Origin: Streptococcus mitis
GTDB taxonomy: Bacteria > Bacillota > Bacilli > Lactobacillales > Streptococcaceae
Reading direction: 5' to 3'
Assembly (NCBI RefSeq): GCF_009496285.1
Contig: NZ_WIJK01000014.1
Coordinates: forward strand, 1 to 59,089
DNA: 59,089 bases
In this document: piece after piece, positions 9,853 to 19,250 of the stretch
How the letters are laid out: each line of letters begins with the position of its first letter
How positions within the stretch are numbered: the stretch's first letter is position 1
The notes under the pieces: generated by a model
What the model saw: only the letters and a program-made list of their open reading frames with translations
Told to the model about the DNA's origin: nothing
Databases searched by the model: none
Translations under genes and position numbers: made by a program

Positions 9853-9956
9853 TACTCAATGAAAATCAAAGAGCAAACTAGGAAGCTAGCCGCAGGCTGT
9901 ACTTGAGTACGGCAAGGTGAAGCTGACGTGGTTTGAATTTGATTTTCGAAGAGTAT
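9851..9956 (-). repeat. BOX element (boxA-boxC, no boxB)
   Basis: Ends TATACTCAATGAAAATCAAAG and CGAAGAGTAT are those of pneumococcal BOX repeats, and the internal sequence includes a variant of the boxA core used for BOX-PCR. No boxB unit is present. Read leftward, its first bases TAATACTCTTCG follow copA so that the TAA is the copA stop codon. Confidence 0.9.
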
Positions 9957-12178
9957 TAATCGACTTTAGTAAAATTAAGCATCAGAGAGCTGATTAGAAC
10001 AGAGACTGAACTAAAGGCCATGGCCAATCCTGCAAGTTCTGGATTGAGTACCAAACCAAGACTTGAAAAGACTCCTGCTGCAATCGGAATACCAATGAGG
10101 TTATAGATAGAAGCCCAGAAAAGATTGAGTAGAATACGATTAAAGGTCTTCTTACTCATATCAAAAGCACGTGCCAATCCTAGTAAATTGTTGGTTGTAA
10201 GGACAAGATCTGCTGATTCAATGGCAATATCTGTCCCAGAGCCCATGGCAATTCCGACATCCGCTACACTGAGGGCCGGCGCATCATTGATACCATCTCC
10301 AACAAAGGCCAATTTGCCATTCTTTTGAAGCTTGTGAATTTCATGTGCCTTTTCCTCTGGCAAGACATTTGCAATCACTTCTTCGATTCCAATTTGCTCT
10401 GCAATCGCATGCGCTACTCCAGCATTATCTCCGGTAAGCATGACCGTTCTAAGGCCGCGTTTTTTCAATTTAGCAATAGCTTCTTTGGCATTTTCCTTAG
10501 GGACATCCTGCAAGGCAATTAAGCCTTTTAGTTCACCATCTACTGATAAGAAGACAACTGTTTTCGCTTCTTTCTCAAGCAAATCAAATCGTTCTTGATA
10601 ATCATGTGGAATAGCAAGATCATCTAAGAGTTTGGCATTCCCAAGCAAGACTTGTTTACTATTAATAATCCCAGTCACACCTTTTCCATGCAAGGCTTGG
10701 AAGTTTTCCACTGGGTAAAGGCTAATTCCTAGTTCAGATGCACGATTAACAATAGCTTGAGCTAGCGGGTGTTGAGATACATCTTCCAGTGAAGCAGCCA
10801 AACTTAGCACTTCTCTTTCATCACCAATAACATCTGTCACTACTGGCTTCCCTTCGGTCAAGGTTCCTGTCTTGTCAAAAACAATGGTTTGGACTTTTTG
10901 GATTTCCTGTAAAACTGTACCATTTTTGAGAAGAATCCCCATCTTGGCACTTCGTCCTGTTCCAACCATGAGTGCTGTCGGTGTCGCGAGTCCTAGTGCA
11001 CAAGGACAGGCAATTATCAAAACAGCAACTCCGTAGAGAAGTGACGTCACAAAGCTTTCTCCTAGGAAAACAAACCAGATCCAAAAAGTAAGAAGTCCTA
11101 AAATGACAACTGCTGGTACAAAAATCCCAGAAATCTTGTCTGTCAAATCTTGAATAGGAGCACGACTCGTTTGCGCTTTCTTCACAAAGTCCACAATCTG
11201 AGCCAGCATAGTCTCAGAACCAACTTTTTCAGCTTTAAAAATGATCGTACCACTATTATTGATAGTTGACCCAATAACAGCATCTCCAACTGATTTATCG
11301 ACTGGAATACTTTCCCCAGTCACCATTGATTCATCAATACTCGTTTCACCTTCTAACACGGTCCCATCAACGGCAATTTTTTCACCTGGTCGAACGCGAA
11401 TGAGATCCCCAACTTTGACTTGTTCTAGAGGGATTTGAACATAAACATCATCACGCAAAACCTCTGCTGTTTTTGCTTGTAGGTCTAATAATTTTTCGAC
11501 TGCCTGTGAAGTATTTTTTCGCATTTTTTCCTCAAAAACTGCTCCCAAAAGAATGAAGAAGAGGATAAATGCAGCACTTTCAAAGTAAACGGGCAGACCA
11601 GTGAAGAGGGCAACTAAGCTATAGAAATAGGCCACTAGGGTTCCCAGAGCAACCAAGGTATCCATGTTGGAATTGTGCTTTTTAAAACTAGCCCAGGCGC
11701 TTCTGATATATGGAACTCCAGCTACCAGCATAATGGGTGTTGTGGCTAAAAAGGTGCCCCAACGCATGACTTGGTGACTAATTCCTCCTGTAGACATCCC
11801 AATCATGAGAATCACAAGAGGCACAGTAAAGATACTAGTAATCCAAAAACGCTGTAAAAGACTGAGAGACTTTTTAGTTTTTTCAACAACGGTGTAGGTC
11901 CCCTTTTGCATCTTCATGCCGCATGAAAATTCATGCTCGCCCAAGTCTTGAGGCGTAAAGCGAATGACTTTTTCCTCGTCTTGAGCGATTGGTTCTAGGA
12001 TTCCTTCTTCTTCGAAGAGAATCTCCTTATAGCAGTTTGATGGTGTCACACGGTGAAAGGTAATCTCAGCAGGAATCCCTTTTTGCAGTTGAATGTGGGC
12101 TGGATGGTAGCCTTTGTCTGCCGTGATACGGATTTTTTGAACACCATTTTCAAGACTTGCTTTTACAATTTCAGTCAT
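9956..12178 (-). CDS. copA: Copper-exporting P1B-type ATPase with N-terminal cupredoxin-like domain
   Basis: A 740-residue membrane pump that exports Cu(I) using ATP. Residues 1-98 form a cupredoxin-like domain (Cys49, and CGMKM at 86-90) instead of the usual ferredoxin-like metal domain. Then come eight membrane helices with the Cu-binding CPC at 391-393 in helix 6, the phosphorylated Asp435 of DKTGT, and a GDGIND hinge near the end. This domain layout is the one found in pneumococcal CopA. It is third in the copY-cupA-copA operon. The C-terminal stop codon lies at the edge of a BOX element. Confidence 0.97.
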   Translation of the reverse strand: MTEIVKASLENGVQKIRITADKGYHPAHIQLQKGIPAEITFHRVTPSNCYKEILFEEEGILEPIAQDEEKVIRFTPQDLGEHEFSCGMKMQKGTYTVVEKTKKSLSLLQRFWITSIFTVPLVILMIGMSTGGISHQVMRWGTFLATTPIMLVAGVPYIRSAWASFKKHNSNMDTLVALGTLVAYFYSLVALFTGLPVYFESAAFILFFILLGAVFEEKMRKNTSQAVEKLLDLQAKTAEVLRDDVYVQIPLEQVKVGDLIRVRPGEKIAVDGTVLEGETSIDESMVTGESIPVDKSVGDAVIGSTINNSGTIIFKAEKVGSETMLAQIVDFVKKAQTSRAPIQDLTDKISGIFVPAVVILGLLTFWIWFVFLGESFVTSLLYGVAVLIIACPCALGLATPTALMVGTGRSAKMGILLKNGTVLQEIQKVQTIVFDKTGTLTEGKPVVTDVIGDEREVLSLAASLEDVSQHPLAQAIVNRASELGISLYPVENFQALHGKGVTGIINSKQVLLGNAKLLDDLAIPHDYQERFDLLEKEAKTVVFLSVDGELKGLIALQDVPKENAKEAIAKLKKRGLRTVMLTGDNAGVAHAIAEQIGIEEVIANVLPEEKAHEIHKLQKNGKLAFVGDGINDAPALSVADVGIAMGSGTDIAIESADLVLTTNNLLGLARAFDMSKKTFNRILLNLFWASIYNLIGIPIAAGVFSSLGLVLNPELAGLAMAFSSVSVLISSLMLNFTKVD

Positions 12179-12187
12179 ATCATTCTC

Positions 12188-12559
12188 CTATTCTACAATC
12201 ATCTTACCGTGCATCATATTCATGCCACAAGAGAAACCATACTCACCTGCTTCTTCAGGAGTGATTTCAACCACATATTGGTCTCCCATAGGCAGATTTG
12301 CATGCACTCCAAAGTCTGGAAAAACGATTTGGTCCAAGCAAGGTGAAGGATCTTTTCGATCGAAAATAATGCGAGCAGGTTGCGATTTTTTTAGAATAAT
12401 AGTTCCTGGAGTATATCCCCCCATGACTTCCACTCGAATTTCTTGATAGCCATTCTTTTGTTGAGCTCTCTTACCGTCTTCTTGAGGTTTTTTGAAAAAC
12501 CAAAAGAGGATAAAAGCAATCAATCCTAGAACAATAATAGATACAAATAGATTTAACAT
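12188..12559 (-). CDS. cupA: Membrane-anchored copper chaperone
   Basis: A 123-residue protein with one N-terminal membrane helix (about 3-22) and a cupredoxin-like domain. Copper ligands known from pneumococcal CupA are all present: Cys74, Cys111, Met113 and Met115. It binds Cu(I) at the membrane and hands it to the cupredoxin-like domain of CopA. It lies 9 nt from copA and 10 nt from copY, so the three are one transcript. Confidence 0.95.
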   Translation of the reverse strand: MLNLFVSIIVLGLIAFILFWFFKKPQEDGKRAQQKNGYQEIRVEVMGGYTPGTIILKKSQPARIIFDRKDPSPCLDQIVFPDFGVHANLPMGDQYVVEITPEEAGEYGFSCGMNMMHGKMIVE

Positions 12560-12569
12560 AGCGTCTCCT

Positions 12570-12965
12570 TTACATACAATTACATCTTACTTCTGTTACA
12601 GCACTTGCTTTTTTCTTTGAAATTACTTCTTCCAAGCCTTCCAAGTCAGCTAGGGTAAAGTCACATTCTTCAATCAAATCAGCTAGCAAGAGCTTTATTC
12701 TTCGAGAACAAAGCTTGTCTTTGATATCCTGAACCATTAAGCCCTTACTATCATCTAGCGTTAAAAGGGACGAATAGACAAAGGACTTGCCCTGTTTTTC
12801 CCGAGTCAAACATTCTTTCTCTACCAGACGGGCTAAGAGTGTCTGGATCGTGGATTTAGACCAGCTAAACCTTTTCTCTAATACTTTTATGAGATCAGTA
12901 CTAGTCTGTTCTCCCTGCATCCAGATAATCTTCATGACCTGCCATTCTGCATCCGAAATCTGCAT
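12570..12965 (-). CDS. copY: Copper-responsive repressor CopY
   Basis: A 131-residue BlaI/CopY-type winged-helix repressor (residues 1-75, 'ISDAEWQVMKIIW' and 'SKSTIQTLLARLVEK') with a C-terminal metal site. The C-terminus ends VRCNCM, so a single Cys-X-Cys pair per subunit is present rather than the CxCx4CxC of enterococcal CopY; this matches streptococcal forms. Zn favours DNA binding and Cu(I) releases it. ATG 12965 is chosen because GGAGG lies just before it; an upstream ATG at 12995 would start inside an operator. Confidence 0.93.
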   Translation of the reverse strand: MQISDAEWQVMKIIWMQGEQTSTDLIKVLEKRFSWSKSTIQTLLARLVEKECLTREKQGKSFVYSSLLTLDDSKGLMVQDIKDKLCSRRIKLLLADLIEECDFTLADLEGLEEVISKKKASAVTEVRCNCM

Positions 12966-12981
12966 CAGCACACCTCCAAAA

Positions 12982-13035
12982 TCTACATTTGTCAATTACA
13001 ATTATCAGTATACTCTCAAAATCTACATTTGTCAA
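12982..13035 (-). promoter_or_regulatory. cop promoter with two CopY operators
   Basis: Two copies of TTGACAAATGTAGATTTT (reverse strand), 40 bp apart, contain the CopY box ACAAATGTA. The upstream copy provides the -35 TTGACA (13030-13035); a 17-bp spacer leads to -10 TATACT (13007-13012). The downstream copy (about 12980-12995) overlaps the region just before the copY ribosome site. Repressor bound at both would block polymerase entry and early elongation. Confidence 0.9.
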
Positions 13036-13125
13036 CCCAAAATCACATTTTTAAAATTTATCGCCGTTATAAATATTTTTTATCACCACAATAAAAAATA
13101 CATATTATCCAAAGCTCTCTTTTAA

Positions 13126-13134
13126 TGCTACAAT
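13126..13134 (+). promoter_or_regulatory. Extended -10 promoter of the amino-acid ABC operon
   Basis: TGC followed by TACAAT (13129-13134), about 36 nt before the first start codon. No good -35 is seen, as is usual with an extended -10. Confidence 0.6.
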
Positions 13135-13169
13135 AACTGTATCATTTTCCTAGATGGGAGGTTCTACTT

Positions 13170-13850
13170 TTGGATTGGTCCATTGTTGAACAATATCTAC
13201 CACTCTATCAAAAGGCATTCTTTCTGACCTTGCATATTGCAGTTTGGGGAATTCTAGGTTCTTTTTTGCTGGGGCTCATCGTCAGTGTCATCCGGCATTA
13301 CCGCCTTCCTGTTTTCTCCCAGTTGGCAACAGCCTATATCGAACTTTCACGAAATACACCCCTTTTGATACAACTTTTCTTTCTCTACTTCGGCCTACCT
13401 CGAATAGGGATTGTTCTTTCTTCAGAAGTCTGTGCAACAGTCGGGCTCATCTTCTTAGGTGGTTCCTACATGGCAGAATCCTTCCGAAGCGGGCTAGAAG
13501 CAGTCAGTCAAACCCAGCATGAAATTGGTTTAGCCATTGGGCTTACTCCATTTCAGGTTTTTCGCTACGTGGTTCTTCCACAAGCGACAGCGGTTGCTCT
13601 ACCATCCTTTAGTGCCAATGTTATTTTCCTCATCAAGGAAACATCTGTCTTTTCGGCAGTCGCCCTTGCTGACCTTATGTATGTTGCTAAGGATTTGATA
13701 GGACTCTACTATGAGACAGATATCGCACTAGCCATGTTGGTGGTTGCTTACCTTATCATGCTTCTACCTATTTCACTAGTCTTTAGTTGGATAGAAAGGA
13801 GGCTCCGTCATGCAGGATTCGGGAATGCAAGTACTCTTTCAGGGAAATAA
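13170..13850 (+). CDS. Polar amino-acid ABC transporter permease 1
   Basis: A 226-residue inner-membrane permease of the HisM/GlnP type. It has about five membrane helices, and the ABC-contact loop ('EAVSQTQHEIGLAIGLTPFQ') lies near residues 110-130. The 'ELSRNTPLLIQLFFLYFGLP' segment is typical of the family. TTG 13170 is used as the start because GGGAGG lies 7 nt before it and the first helix then begins a few residues on. The gene overlaps the second permease by 41 nt, implying translational coupling. It pairs with that permease to form the membrane channel. Confidence 0.9.
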   Translation: MDWSIVEQYLPLYQKAFFLTLHIAVWGILGSFLLGLIVSVIRHYRLPVFSQLATAYIELSRNTPLLIQLFFLYFGLPRIGIVLSSEVCATVGLIFLGGSYMAESFRSGLEAVSQTQHEIGLAIGLTPFQVFRYVVLPQATAVALPSFSANVIFLIKETSVFSAVALADLMYVAKDLIGLYYETDIALAMLVVAYLIMLLPISLVFSWIERRLRHAGFGNASTLSGK

Positions 13851-14487
13851 TCTCCTGAGAATTTTACAGGGATTGGGCGTCACGATTGGGATTTCAATCC
13901 TGTCTGTCTTCTTATCCATGATTTTCGGAACGGTGATGGGAATTATCATGACTTCTCATTCTAGAGTGATTCGTTTCTTGACTCGTTTTTATCTAGAATT
14001 TATCCGGATCATGCCCCAGCTGGTGCTCCTTTTCATCGTTTACTTTGGTTTAGCTCGAAACTTTAATATCAATATTTCTGGTGAGACTTCTGCTATTATC
14101 GTTTTCACCCTCTGGGGAACAGCTGAGATGGGTGACTTAGTTCGTGGAGCTATCACTTCCCTACCGAAACATCAATTTGAGAGTGGACAAGCACTTGGCT
14201 TAACTAAATTTCAACTCTACTACTACATCATCATCCCTCAGGTCTTAAGAAGATTGCTCCCACAAGCCATCAACCTTGTCACTCGGATGATTAAAACGAC
14301 TTCCTTGGTTGTTTTGATTGGGGTTGTTGAAGTTACCAAGGTTGGACAACAAATCATTGATAGTAATCGTCTAACGATTCCAACAGCATCCTTTTGGATT
14401 TATGGAACAATCTTAGTCTTGTATTTCGCGGTTTGTTTCCCTATTTCCAAACTATCTACTCACTTAGAAAAACATTGGAGGAATTAA
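13810..14487 (+). CDS. Polar amino-acid ABC transporter permease 2
   Basis: A 225-residue permease of the same family as the preceding gene. 'EFIRIMPQLVLLFIVYFGLA' and the cytoplasmic loop 'SLPKHQFESGQALGLTKFQL' (about 118-137), which docks with the ATPase, are visible. AAGGAGG precedes ATG 13810, inside the end of the first permease gene. Its stop codon is followed directly by the ATPase start. The two different permeases suggest a heterodimeric channel. Confidence 0.9.
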   Translation: MQDSGMQVLFQGNNLLRILQGLGVTIGISILSVFLSMIFGTVMGIIMTSHSRVIRFLTRFYLEFIRIMPQLVLLFIVYFGLARNFNINISGETSAIIVFTLWGTAEMGDLVRGAITSLPKHQFESGQALGLTKFQLYYYIIIPQVLRRLLPQAINLVTRMIKTTSLVVLIGVVEVTKVGQQIIDSNRLTIPTASFWIYGTILVLYFAVCFPISKLSTHLEKHWRN

Positions 14488-15246
14488 ATGTCTGAAACTA
14501 TTTTAGAAATCAAGGAACTAAAAAAATCCTTCGGAGACAATCCTATCCTCCAAGGACTTTCTTTAGATATTAAAAAGGGGGAAGTGGTTGTCATCCTAGG
14601 ACCATCTGGTTGTGGGAAAAGCACCCTTCTTCGTTGCCTCAATGGTTTAGAAAGTATTCAAGGAGGAGATATCCTGCTGGATGGCCAATCCATCGTTGAA
14701 AATAAAAAAGATTTTCACCTAGTTCGCCAAAAAATCGGCATGGTCTTTCAAAGTTATGAACTCTTTCCTCACTTGGATGTCCTTCAAAACCTCATCCTAG
14801 GACCTATCAAGGCTCAAGGACGCGACAAGAAAGAAGTAACACAAGAAGCCTTACAGTTACTAGAACGTGTAGGATTGTTGGATAAACAACATAGCTTTGC
14901 GCGTCAATTATCTGGTGGACAAAAGCAACGGGTTGCTATCGTTCGTGCCCTTCTCATGCATCCAGAAATCATTCTTTTTGACGAGGTAACGGCTTCACTG
15001 GATCCAGAAATGGTACGTGAGGTTTTGGAACTCATCAATGACTTGGCCCAAGAAGGGCGTACCATGATTCTGGTAACCCATGAAATGCAGTTTGCCCAAG
15101 CCATTGCGGACCGCATTATCTTCCTTGACCAAGGGAAGATTGCTGAAGAAGGAACTGCTCAAGAATTCTTCACAAATCCAAAAACTAAACGAGCACAAGA
15201 ATTTTTAAACGTCTTTGACTTTAGCCAGTTTGGCTCATATCTATAA
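14488..15246 (+). CDS. Polar amino-acid ABC transporter ATP-binding protein
   Basis: A 252-residue ATPase. Walker A is GPSGCGKST (about 38-46), the signature motif LSGGQKQR is near 138, and Walker B 'ILFDEVTASLD' is near 159, followed by the switch His in 'VTHEM'. The Walker B motif has DEVTASLD where most relatives have DEPTSALD; the catalytic Glu is kept. It powers the two permeases encoded just before it. Confidence 0.94.
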   Translation: MSETILEIKELKKSFGDNPILQGLSLDIKKGEVVVILGPSGCGKSTLLRCLNGLESIQGGDILLDGQSIVENKKDFHLVRQKIGMVFQSYELFPHLDVLQNLILGPIKAQGRDKKEVTQEALQLLERVGLLDKQHSFARQLSGGQKQRVAIVRALLMHPEIILFDEVTASLDPEMVREVLELINDLAQEGRTMILVTHEMQFAQAIADRIIFLDQGKIAEEGTAQEFFTNPKTKRAQEFLNVFDFSQFGSYL

Positions 15247-15264
15247 TCAATAAAGGAGATTATT

Positions 15265-16131
15265 ATGAAACTACTTAAACCAATTTTAACTGTTTTTGCC
15301 CTAGCATTTGCGCTTATCTTCGTCACAGCTTGTAGTTCAGGCGGAAGCTCTGATGCTTCATCTACTAAGGCAACTGCCAAAGCTCGTACCATTGATGAAA
15401 TTAAGAAAAGTGGCGAACTTCGAATCGCGGTATTTGGAGATAAAAAACCATTTGGTTATGTTGACAACGATGGTTCTTACCAAGGTTACGATATCGAACT
15501 TGGTAACCAATTAGCACAAGACCTTGGTGTCAAACCGAAATATGTATCAGTGGATGCAGCTAACCGTGCTGAATACTTGATTTCAAACAAGGTTGATATC
15601 ACACTTGCCAACTTCACAGTTACTGACGAACGTAAAAAACAAGTTGACTTTGCCCTTCCTTACATGAAAGTTTCTCTCGGTGTTGTGTCACCAAAAGATA
15701 AAGTCATCAAAGACGTTAAAGAACTTGAAGGCAAAACCTTGATCGTTACAAAAGGAACTACTGCTGAAACTTACTTTGAGAAAAATCACCCAGAAGTAAA
15801 ACTTCAAAAATATGACCAATATAGCGATGCCTATCAAGCCCTTCTTGATGGACGTGGAGATGCCTTTTCTACTGACAATACTGAAGTCCTAGCTTGGGCG
15901 CTTGAAAATAAAGGATTTGAAGTAGGAATTACTTCTCTAGGTAACCCAGATACCATTGCACCAGCAGTTCAAAAAGGTAACCAAGAACTTCTTGACTACA
16001 TCAATCAAGAAATCGAGAAATTAGGTAAGGAAAACTTCTTCCACAAGGATTATGAAAAAACACTTCACCCAACTTACGGTGATGCTGCTAAAGCAGATGA
16101 CCTGGTTGTTGAAGGCGGAAAAGTTGACTAA
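15265..16131 (+). CDS. Amino-acid-binding lipoprotein of the ABC transporter
   Basis: A 288-residue solute-binding protein. The N-terminus is a lipoprotein signal with lipobox VTAC, so Cys23 would be lipidated. The SBP_bac_3 fold follows ('GELRIAVFGDKKPFGYVDND', then 'GYDIELGNQLAQDLG'). Members bind glutamine, glutamate, aspartate, arginine or cystine; the ligand is not assigned. It is the last gene of the operon, 18 nt after the ATPase. Its TAA stop is the first part of a BOX element. Confidence 0.93.
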   Translation: MKLLKPILTVFALAFALIFVTACSSGGSSDASSTKATAKARTIDEIKKSGELRIAVFGDKKPFGYVDNDGSYQGYDIELGNQLAQDLGVKPKYVSVDAANRAEYLISNKVDITLANFTVTDERKKQVDFALPYMKVSLGVVSPKDKVIKDVKELEGKTLIVTKGTTAETYFEKNHPEVKLQKYDQYSDAYQALLDGRGDAFSTDNTEVLAWALENKGFEVGITSLGNPDTIAPAVQKGNQELLDYINQEIEKLGKENFFHKDYEKTLHPTYGDAAKADDLVVEGGKVD

Positions 16132-16235
16132 TACTCTTCGAAAATCAAATTCAAACCACGTCAGCTTCACCTTGCCGTACTCAAGTACAGCCTGCGGCTA
16201 GCTTCCTAGTTTGCTCTTTGATTTTCATTGAGTAT
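16131..16235 (+). repeat. BOX element (boxA-boxC, no boxB)
   Basis: Nearly the exact reverse complement of the element at 9851-9956, with the same termini and internal sequence. Its TAATACTCTTCG end overlaps the stop codon of the solute-binding protein gene. Confidence 0.9.
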
Positions 16236-16261
16236 AACATCTAATAAACATAACAAAAAGA

Positions 16262-16300
16262 AATCAGGTAATCCTAGTGATTACCTGATTTTGATTTTTA
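16262..16300. terminator. Bidirectional terminator between ABC operon and pyrE
   Basis: Long stem AAATCAGGTAATC / GATTACCTGATTT with a 5-nt loop and T-rich flank. It serves the converging ABC operon and pyrE. Confidence 0.88.
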
Positions 16301-16306
16301 TATACC

Positions 16307-16939
16307 TTAAGCTTTTTGCCAATTTTCCTGGTCTTCTTTAAATCGTTTTAAAAGGTCAAGTCCTTCTGGTGTGATATAGCCCTCTTCTTGGGCTAGGTGG
16401 ATGAGCTCACTATAGTTTGAAAGGGTCACCAGTTTGACACCAGCATCCGCAAAGTTCTTATCTGCTTTTGCTAGTTGATAGCTGAAGATAGCTACAACAC
16501 CCAGAACATCTGCTCCTTCACGCTTGGCAGCAGCCACGGCCTCAAGAACTGAGCCACCAGTTGAAATCAAATCTTCAACAACGACCATTTTTTTCCCTTG
16601 GGCTACATGGCCTTCAATTTGGTTGCCTGCTCCGTGATCTTTTCGTTTGCTACGAATATAAGCAAATGGCAGATTCATCTTGTCAGCGATGATGGCACCA
16701 TGCGGAATACCTGCCGTCGCTGTTCCTGCAATGACTTCTACCTCAGGGAATTCTGCCTTAATAGCTTCTACAAAACCATTTTCAATCAAGGTGCGAGTTT
16801 CTGGATAAGCAAGCGTCACACGGTTGTCCGTATAAATCGGTGACTTGATCCCAGAAGCCCATGTAAAAGGCTCTTCTGGCTTGAGGTAAACGGCTTGAAT
16901 TTTCAATAGATGGCTAGCAATATCTTTAGCAAGTGTCAT
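16307..16939 (-). CDS. pyrE: Orotate phosphoribosyltransferase
   Basis: A 210-residue enzyme of de novo pyrimidine synthesis that joins orotate to PRPP to give orotidine monophosphate. The PRPP-binding motif '[12 protein letters not shown]' (about 120-131) and the flexible loop Lys/Arg cluster '[15 protein letters not shown]' are present. It lies 39 nt after pyrF on the same strand and should be read from the same attenuated promoter. Confidence 0.96.
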   Translation of the reverse strand: MTLAKDIASHLLKIQAVYLKPEEPFTWASGIKSPIYTDNRVTLAYPETRTLIENGFVEAIKAEFPEVEVIAGTATAGIPHGAIIADKMNLPFAYIRSKRKDHGAGNQIEGHVAQGKKMVVVEDLISTGGSVLEAVAAAKREGADVLGVVAIFSYQLAKADKNFADAGVKLVTLSNYSELIHLAQEEGYITPEGLDLLKRFKEDQENWQKA

Positions 16940-16978
16940 GGTTTTCTCCTTTTGTTTTTATAATCTATTTCTTCAATT

Positions 16979-17674
16979 TCAGTCTTGGTTCCACTCATCC
17001 TTGATAGCATGATAAGCTGCAACTGGATCAGTGGCTTGAGTGATTGGGCGACCGACAACGATGTAGTCACTACCAATTTGATACGCATCTGCTGGTGTCA
17101 TGACTCGTTTTTGGTCTCCAACTGCAGCCCCTGCTGGTCGAATACCTGGTGTCAGGCAGATAAAATCTTTGCTTGTCGCTTCTTTGATAAGCTTGACTTC
17201 TTGAGCTGAACAAACCACACCATCTAATCCAGCTTCAGCAGTTTTCTTGGCATAATGAATGACCGATTCTTGAAGACTGGTTTGGATATTTTGGAAGTCT
17301 CTCATTTGCTCCTCAGAAGTTGAAGTCAACTGAGTGACAGCAATCAATTTGGCTTCTTTTCCAAGACCTTCACGCGCAGCTTTCATCATTTCTACACCAC
17401 CTGCGGCATGAACATTGGTCATGTCAACACCCAGATGAGACAAAACCTTCATGGCTGACTTAACCGTATTGGGAATATCATGAAGTTTGAGATCCAGAAA
17501 GACACTATGACCTAAGCCTTTCAAATAAGAAACAATCTCTGGACCTGTAGCGTAATAGAGCTCCATACCTACCTTTAGATAGAGGCTCTCTTCAGCTGGA
17601 AAAAGAGCTAAAAATTTCTTGACTGCCTCAAAACTTGGAAAATCAAGAGCAATAACTGGACGAGATTCGCGCAT
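16979..17674 (-). CDS. pyrF: Orotidine 5'-phosphate decarboxylase
   Basis: A 231-residue TIM-barrel enzyme that removes CO2 from orotidine monophosphate to make UMP. The active-site motif '[11 protein letters not shown]' (about 61-71) carries the Asp-Lys-Asp triad, and the phosphate loop 'IVVGRPI' is near the end. It is the first gene behind the PyrR attenuator, with AGGAGA before the start codon. Confidence 0.96.
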   Translation of the reverse strand: MRESRPVIALDFPSFEAVKKFLALFPAEESLYLKVGMELYYATGPEIVSYLKGLGHSVFLDLKLHDIPNTVKSAMKVLSHLGVDMTNVHAAGGVEMMKAAREGLGKEAKLIAVTQLTSTSEEQMRDFQNIQTSLQESVIHYAKKTAEAGLDGVVCSAQEVKLIKEATSKDFICLTPGIRPAGAAVGDQKRVMTPADAYQIGSDYIVVGRPITQATDPVAAYHAIKDEWNQD

Positions 17675-17710
17675 ACTTTTCTCCTTTTACCTTTATAAGT
17701 TAGAGAGCAT

Positions 17711-17812
17711 GAAAAAAGGAACCTGCCTACAGCAAGGTTCCACGAAAAATGGGTAGAGTCCACCCTTTCACCGTCTAACCTTAGCTGCCTCTCTGGACTG
17801 CTTTAAAGGTTT
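17711..17812 (-). promoter_or_regulatory. PyrR-dependent attenuator of pyrFE
   Basis: The leader of pyrF holds AGTCCAGAGAGGCA (17786-17799), which matches the conserved PyrR-binding loop. It is followed by a GGAACCTTGC...GGTTCC hairpin (17718-17741) and a T run, an intrinsic terminator. With UMP bound, PyrR should stabilise the binding loop and allow the terminator to form. Confidence 0.88.
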
Positions 17813-17818
17813 TTTACT

Positions 17819-17847
17819 ATTCTATTATTTAAAGCGGTAGTTGTCAA
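17819..17847 (-). promoter_or_regulatory. Promoter of pyrFE
   Basis: TTGACA (17842-17847), 17-bp spacer, TAGAAT (17819-17824), leftward. Transcription would begin near 17812, just before the PyrR leader. Confidence 0.75.
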
Positions 17848-17915
17848 GTAAAAACAAGTAACTGAACTAGTTTAAAATAGGTCCAATCATCAAATTAAGT
17901 AATACCCTTTGATGT

Positions 17916-19241
17916 TTATCGACTCTGTGTTGTTTGAGTGGTTTGAGTCGTTTGTGTTGTTTGACCTTGATTTCCTTGCTCAGTTTGTTTTTGCTTCTCT
18001 TCTTCCTGCTTCTTCTTTTCCTCTTCTTCTTTTTTCTTCTTTTCCTCTTCTTTGGCTTTGATTCTTTCTTCTTCTAGAGCTTTATCTGCCAAACTATAGC
18101 TATAAATACCGACTTCCATATCAATCCCACTAGGAACTGTTAACTGTGGCTTAATTTTACTATAGTAAGGCAATTTTTTCCCAAGTTCTGATAAAGGAAC
18201 CAAAACCTCATCCGTATCATACATGGTAATTTTGAGCAGATCACTGGTTACACTGCTTGGAGCCAATTCAATCGTTTTGATAGCTTGCTTAATCTCTGGG
18301 CTGACTTCAGCCAGTTGTTCAATCAAGGTTTTGACTTGCTGCTCATCGTTAAATAGTACAGACATATAGGTTTCAGGAAGACTGACTAGACTAACTGGAC
18401 TGGTTTCCACCGTCCCACTAGAAAGAATCGGATAATGATCCTCTCCAGAAACATAATAGGCTACAATCCCGTATTCCTTGACCTGGATGGTAAAATTGGT
18501 CGGGAATTGATAGTGAATGCTAGCAGATTCAATCCAGTGATTGGACTTAATCATCTCAGCATGTTTGTCTTTATTGAGGAGTAGACCAAAGGTATAGTCA
18601 CTATCACGAATCCCTGAAGCCTCTTTGATTTGGTCTGCATTGGTCTCTACCGTACCAGTAACCTCTATGTTTTTCAGAGTTGAGTATGGCGTCAAAAGAT
18701 AGATGGAAAAGAACAAGACAAGCAAACTTGGGATTAGAATCGTAACAGCACGCCAGATATGAACACTTGGAATAGAAGGCTTAGCAATCTTTTTCTTAGA
18801 CTTAGATCTCTTTTCTTCTACTTTTGTTTCTTCAGATTTTTCTTGAGATTTTTCATCCTCTTCTACTAGTTCTGGTTCAGTAGTTTCCTCCTCATTCTCA
18901 GGAGAGGACTGGTCTTCTGCACTCTCCTTCTGCTCTTCAGGATTAGAATCTGAATCCTCTTCTGTCTCAGTATCTTCAGATAAGTCTGACTCTTGTTCTT
19001 CCTTAGTCTCTTCTTCAGCCTTTTTGCGCAGATATTCACGGTTCTGCTTCTGCCACTCTGATAAAGTGGTTTCTTCTTCCAGAGCTTTTGAAACTTCTTT
19101 TTTATTGGCATCTGCTTGGGCCTTTTCTTTGGCTAGTTGAGCCTCTTCTTCAGCCTTTTTTTGAAGATATTCTTGATTTCGTTTTTGCCACTCTGACAAT
19201 TCCTTGCCTTGAGTTGGCTCTTGTTTCTTATCCTTTGACAT
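17916..19241 (-). CDS. divIB: Cell division protein DivIB/FtsQ
   Basis: A 441-residue bitopic divisome protein. Residues 1-160 are cytoplasmic and highly charged, and contain a repeated segment (LSEWQK-NxEYL-KKAEEE at about 15 and 60). One membrane helix lies at about 165-187. Outside are a POTRA domain (about 190-260) and the beta domain (to about 385), then a Glu/Lys-rich low-complexity tail with TTQ repeats. It partners with DivIC and FtsL at the septum. It is the last gene of murD-murG-divIB, 9 nt after murG. Confidence 0.93.
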   Translation of the reverse strand: MSKDKKQEPTQGKELSEWQKRNQEYLQKKAEEEAQLAKEKAQADANKKEVSKALEEETTLSEWQKQNREYLRKKAEEETKEEQESDLSEDTETEEDSDSNPEEQKESAEDQSSPENEEETTEPELVEEDEKSQEKSEETKVEEKRSKSKKKIAKPSIPSVHIWRAVTILIPSLLVLFFSIYLLTPYSTLKNIEVTGTVETNADQIKEASGIRDSDYTFGLLLNKDKHAEMIKSNHWIESASIHYQFPTNFTIQVKEYGIVAYYVSGEDHYPILSSGTVETSPVSLVSLPETYMSVLFNDEQQVKTLIEQLAEVSPEIKQAIKTIELAPSSVTSDLLKITMYDTDEVLVPLSELGKKLPYYSKIKPQLTVPSGIDMEVGIYSYSLADKALEEERIKAKEEEKKKKEEEEKKKQEEEKQKQTEQGNQGQTTQTTQTTQTTQSR

Positions 19242-19250
19242 CGATTTTCC

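Noticed and set aside
17711..17745. Possible tRNA-like or T-box leader upstream of pyrF
   Set aside because: The AGTCCAGAGAGGCA motif plus terminator explains the region as a PyrR attenuator; no T-box sequence or specifier loop is present.
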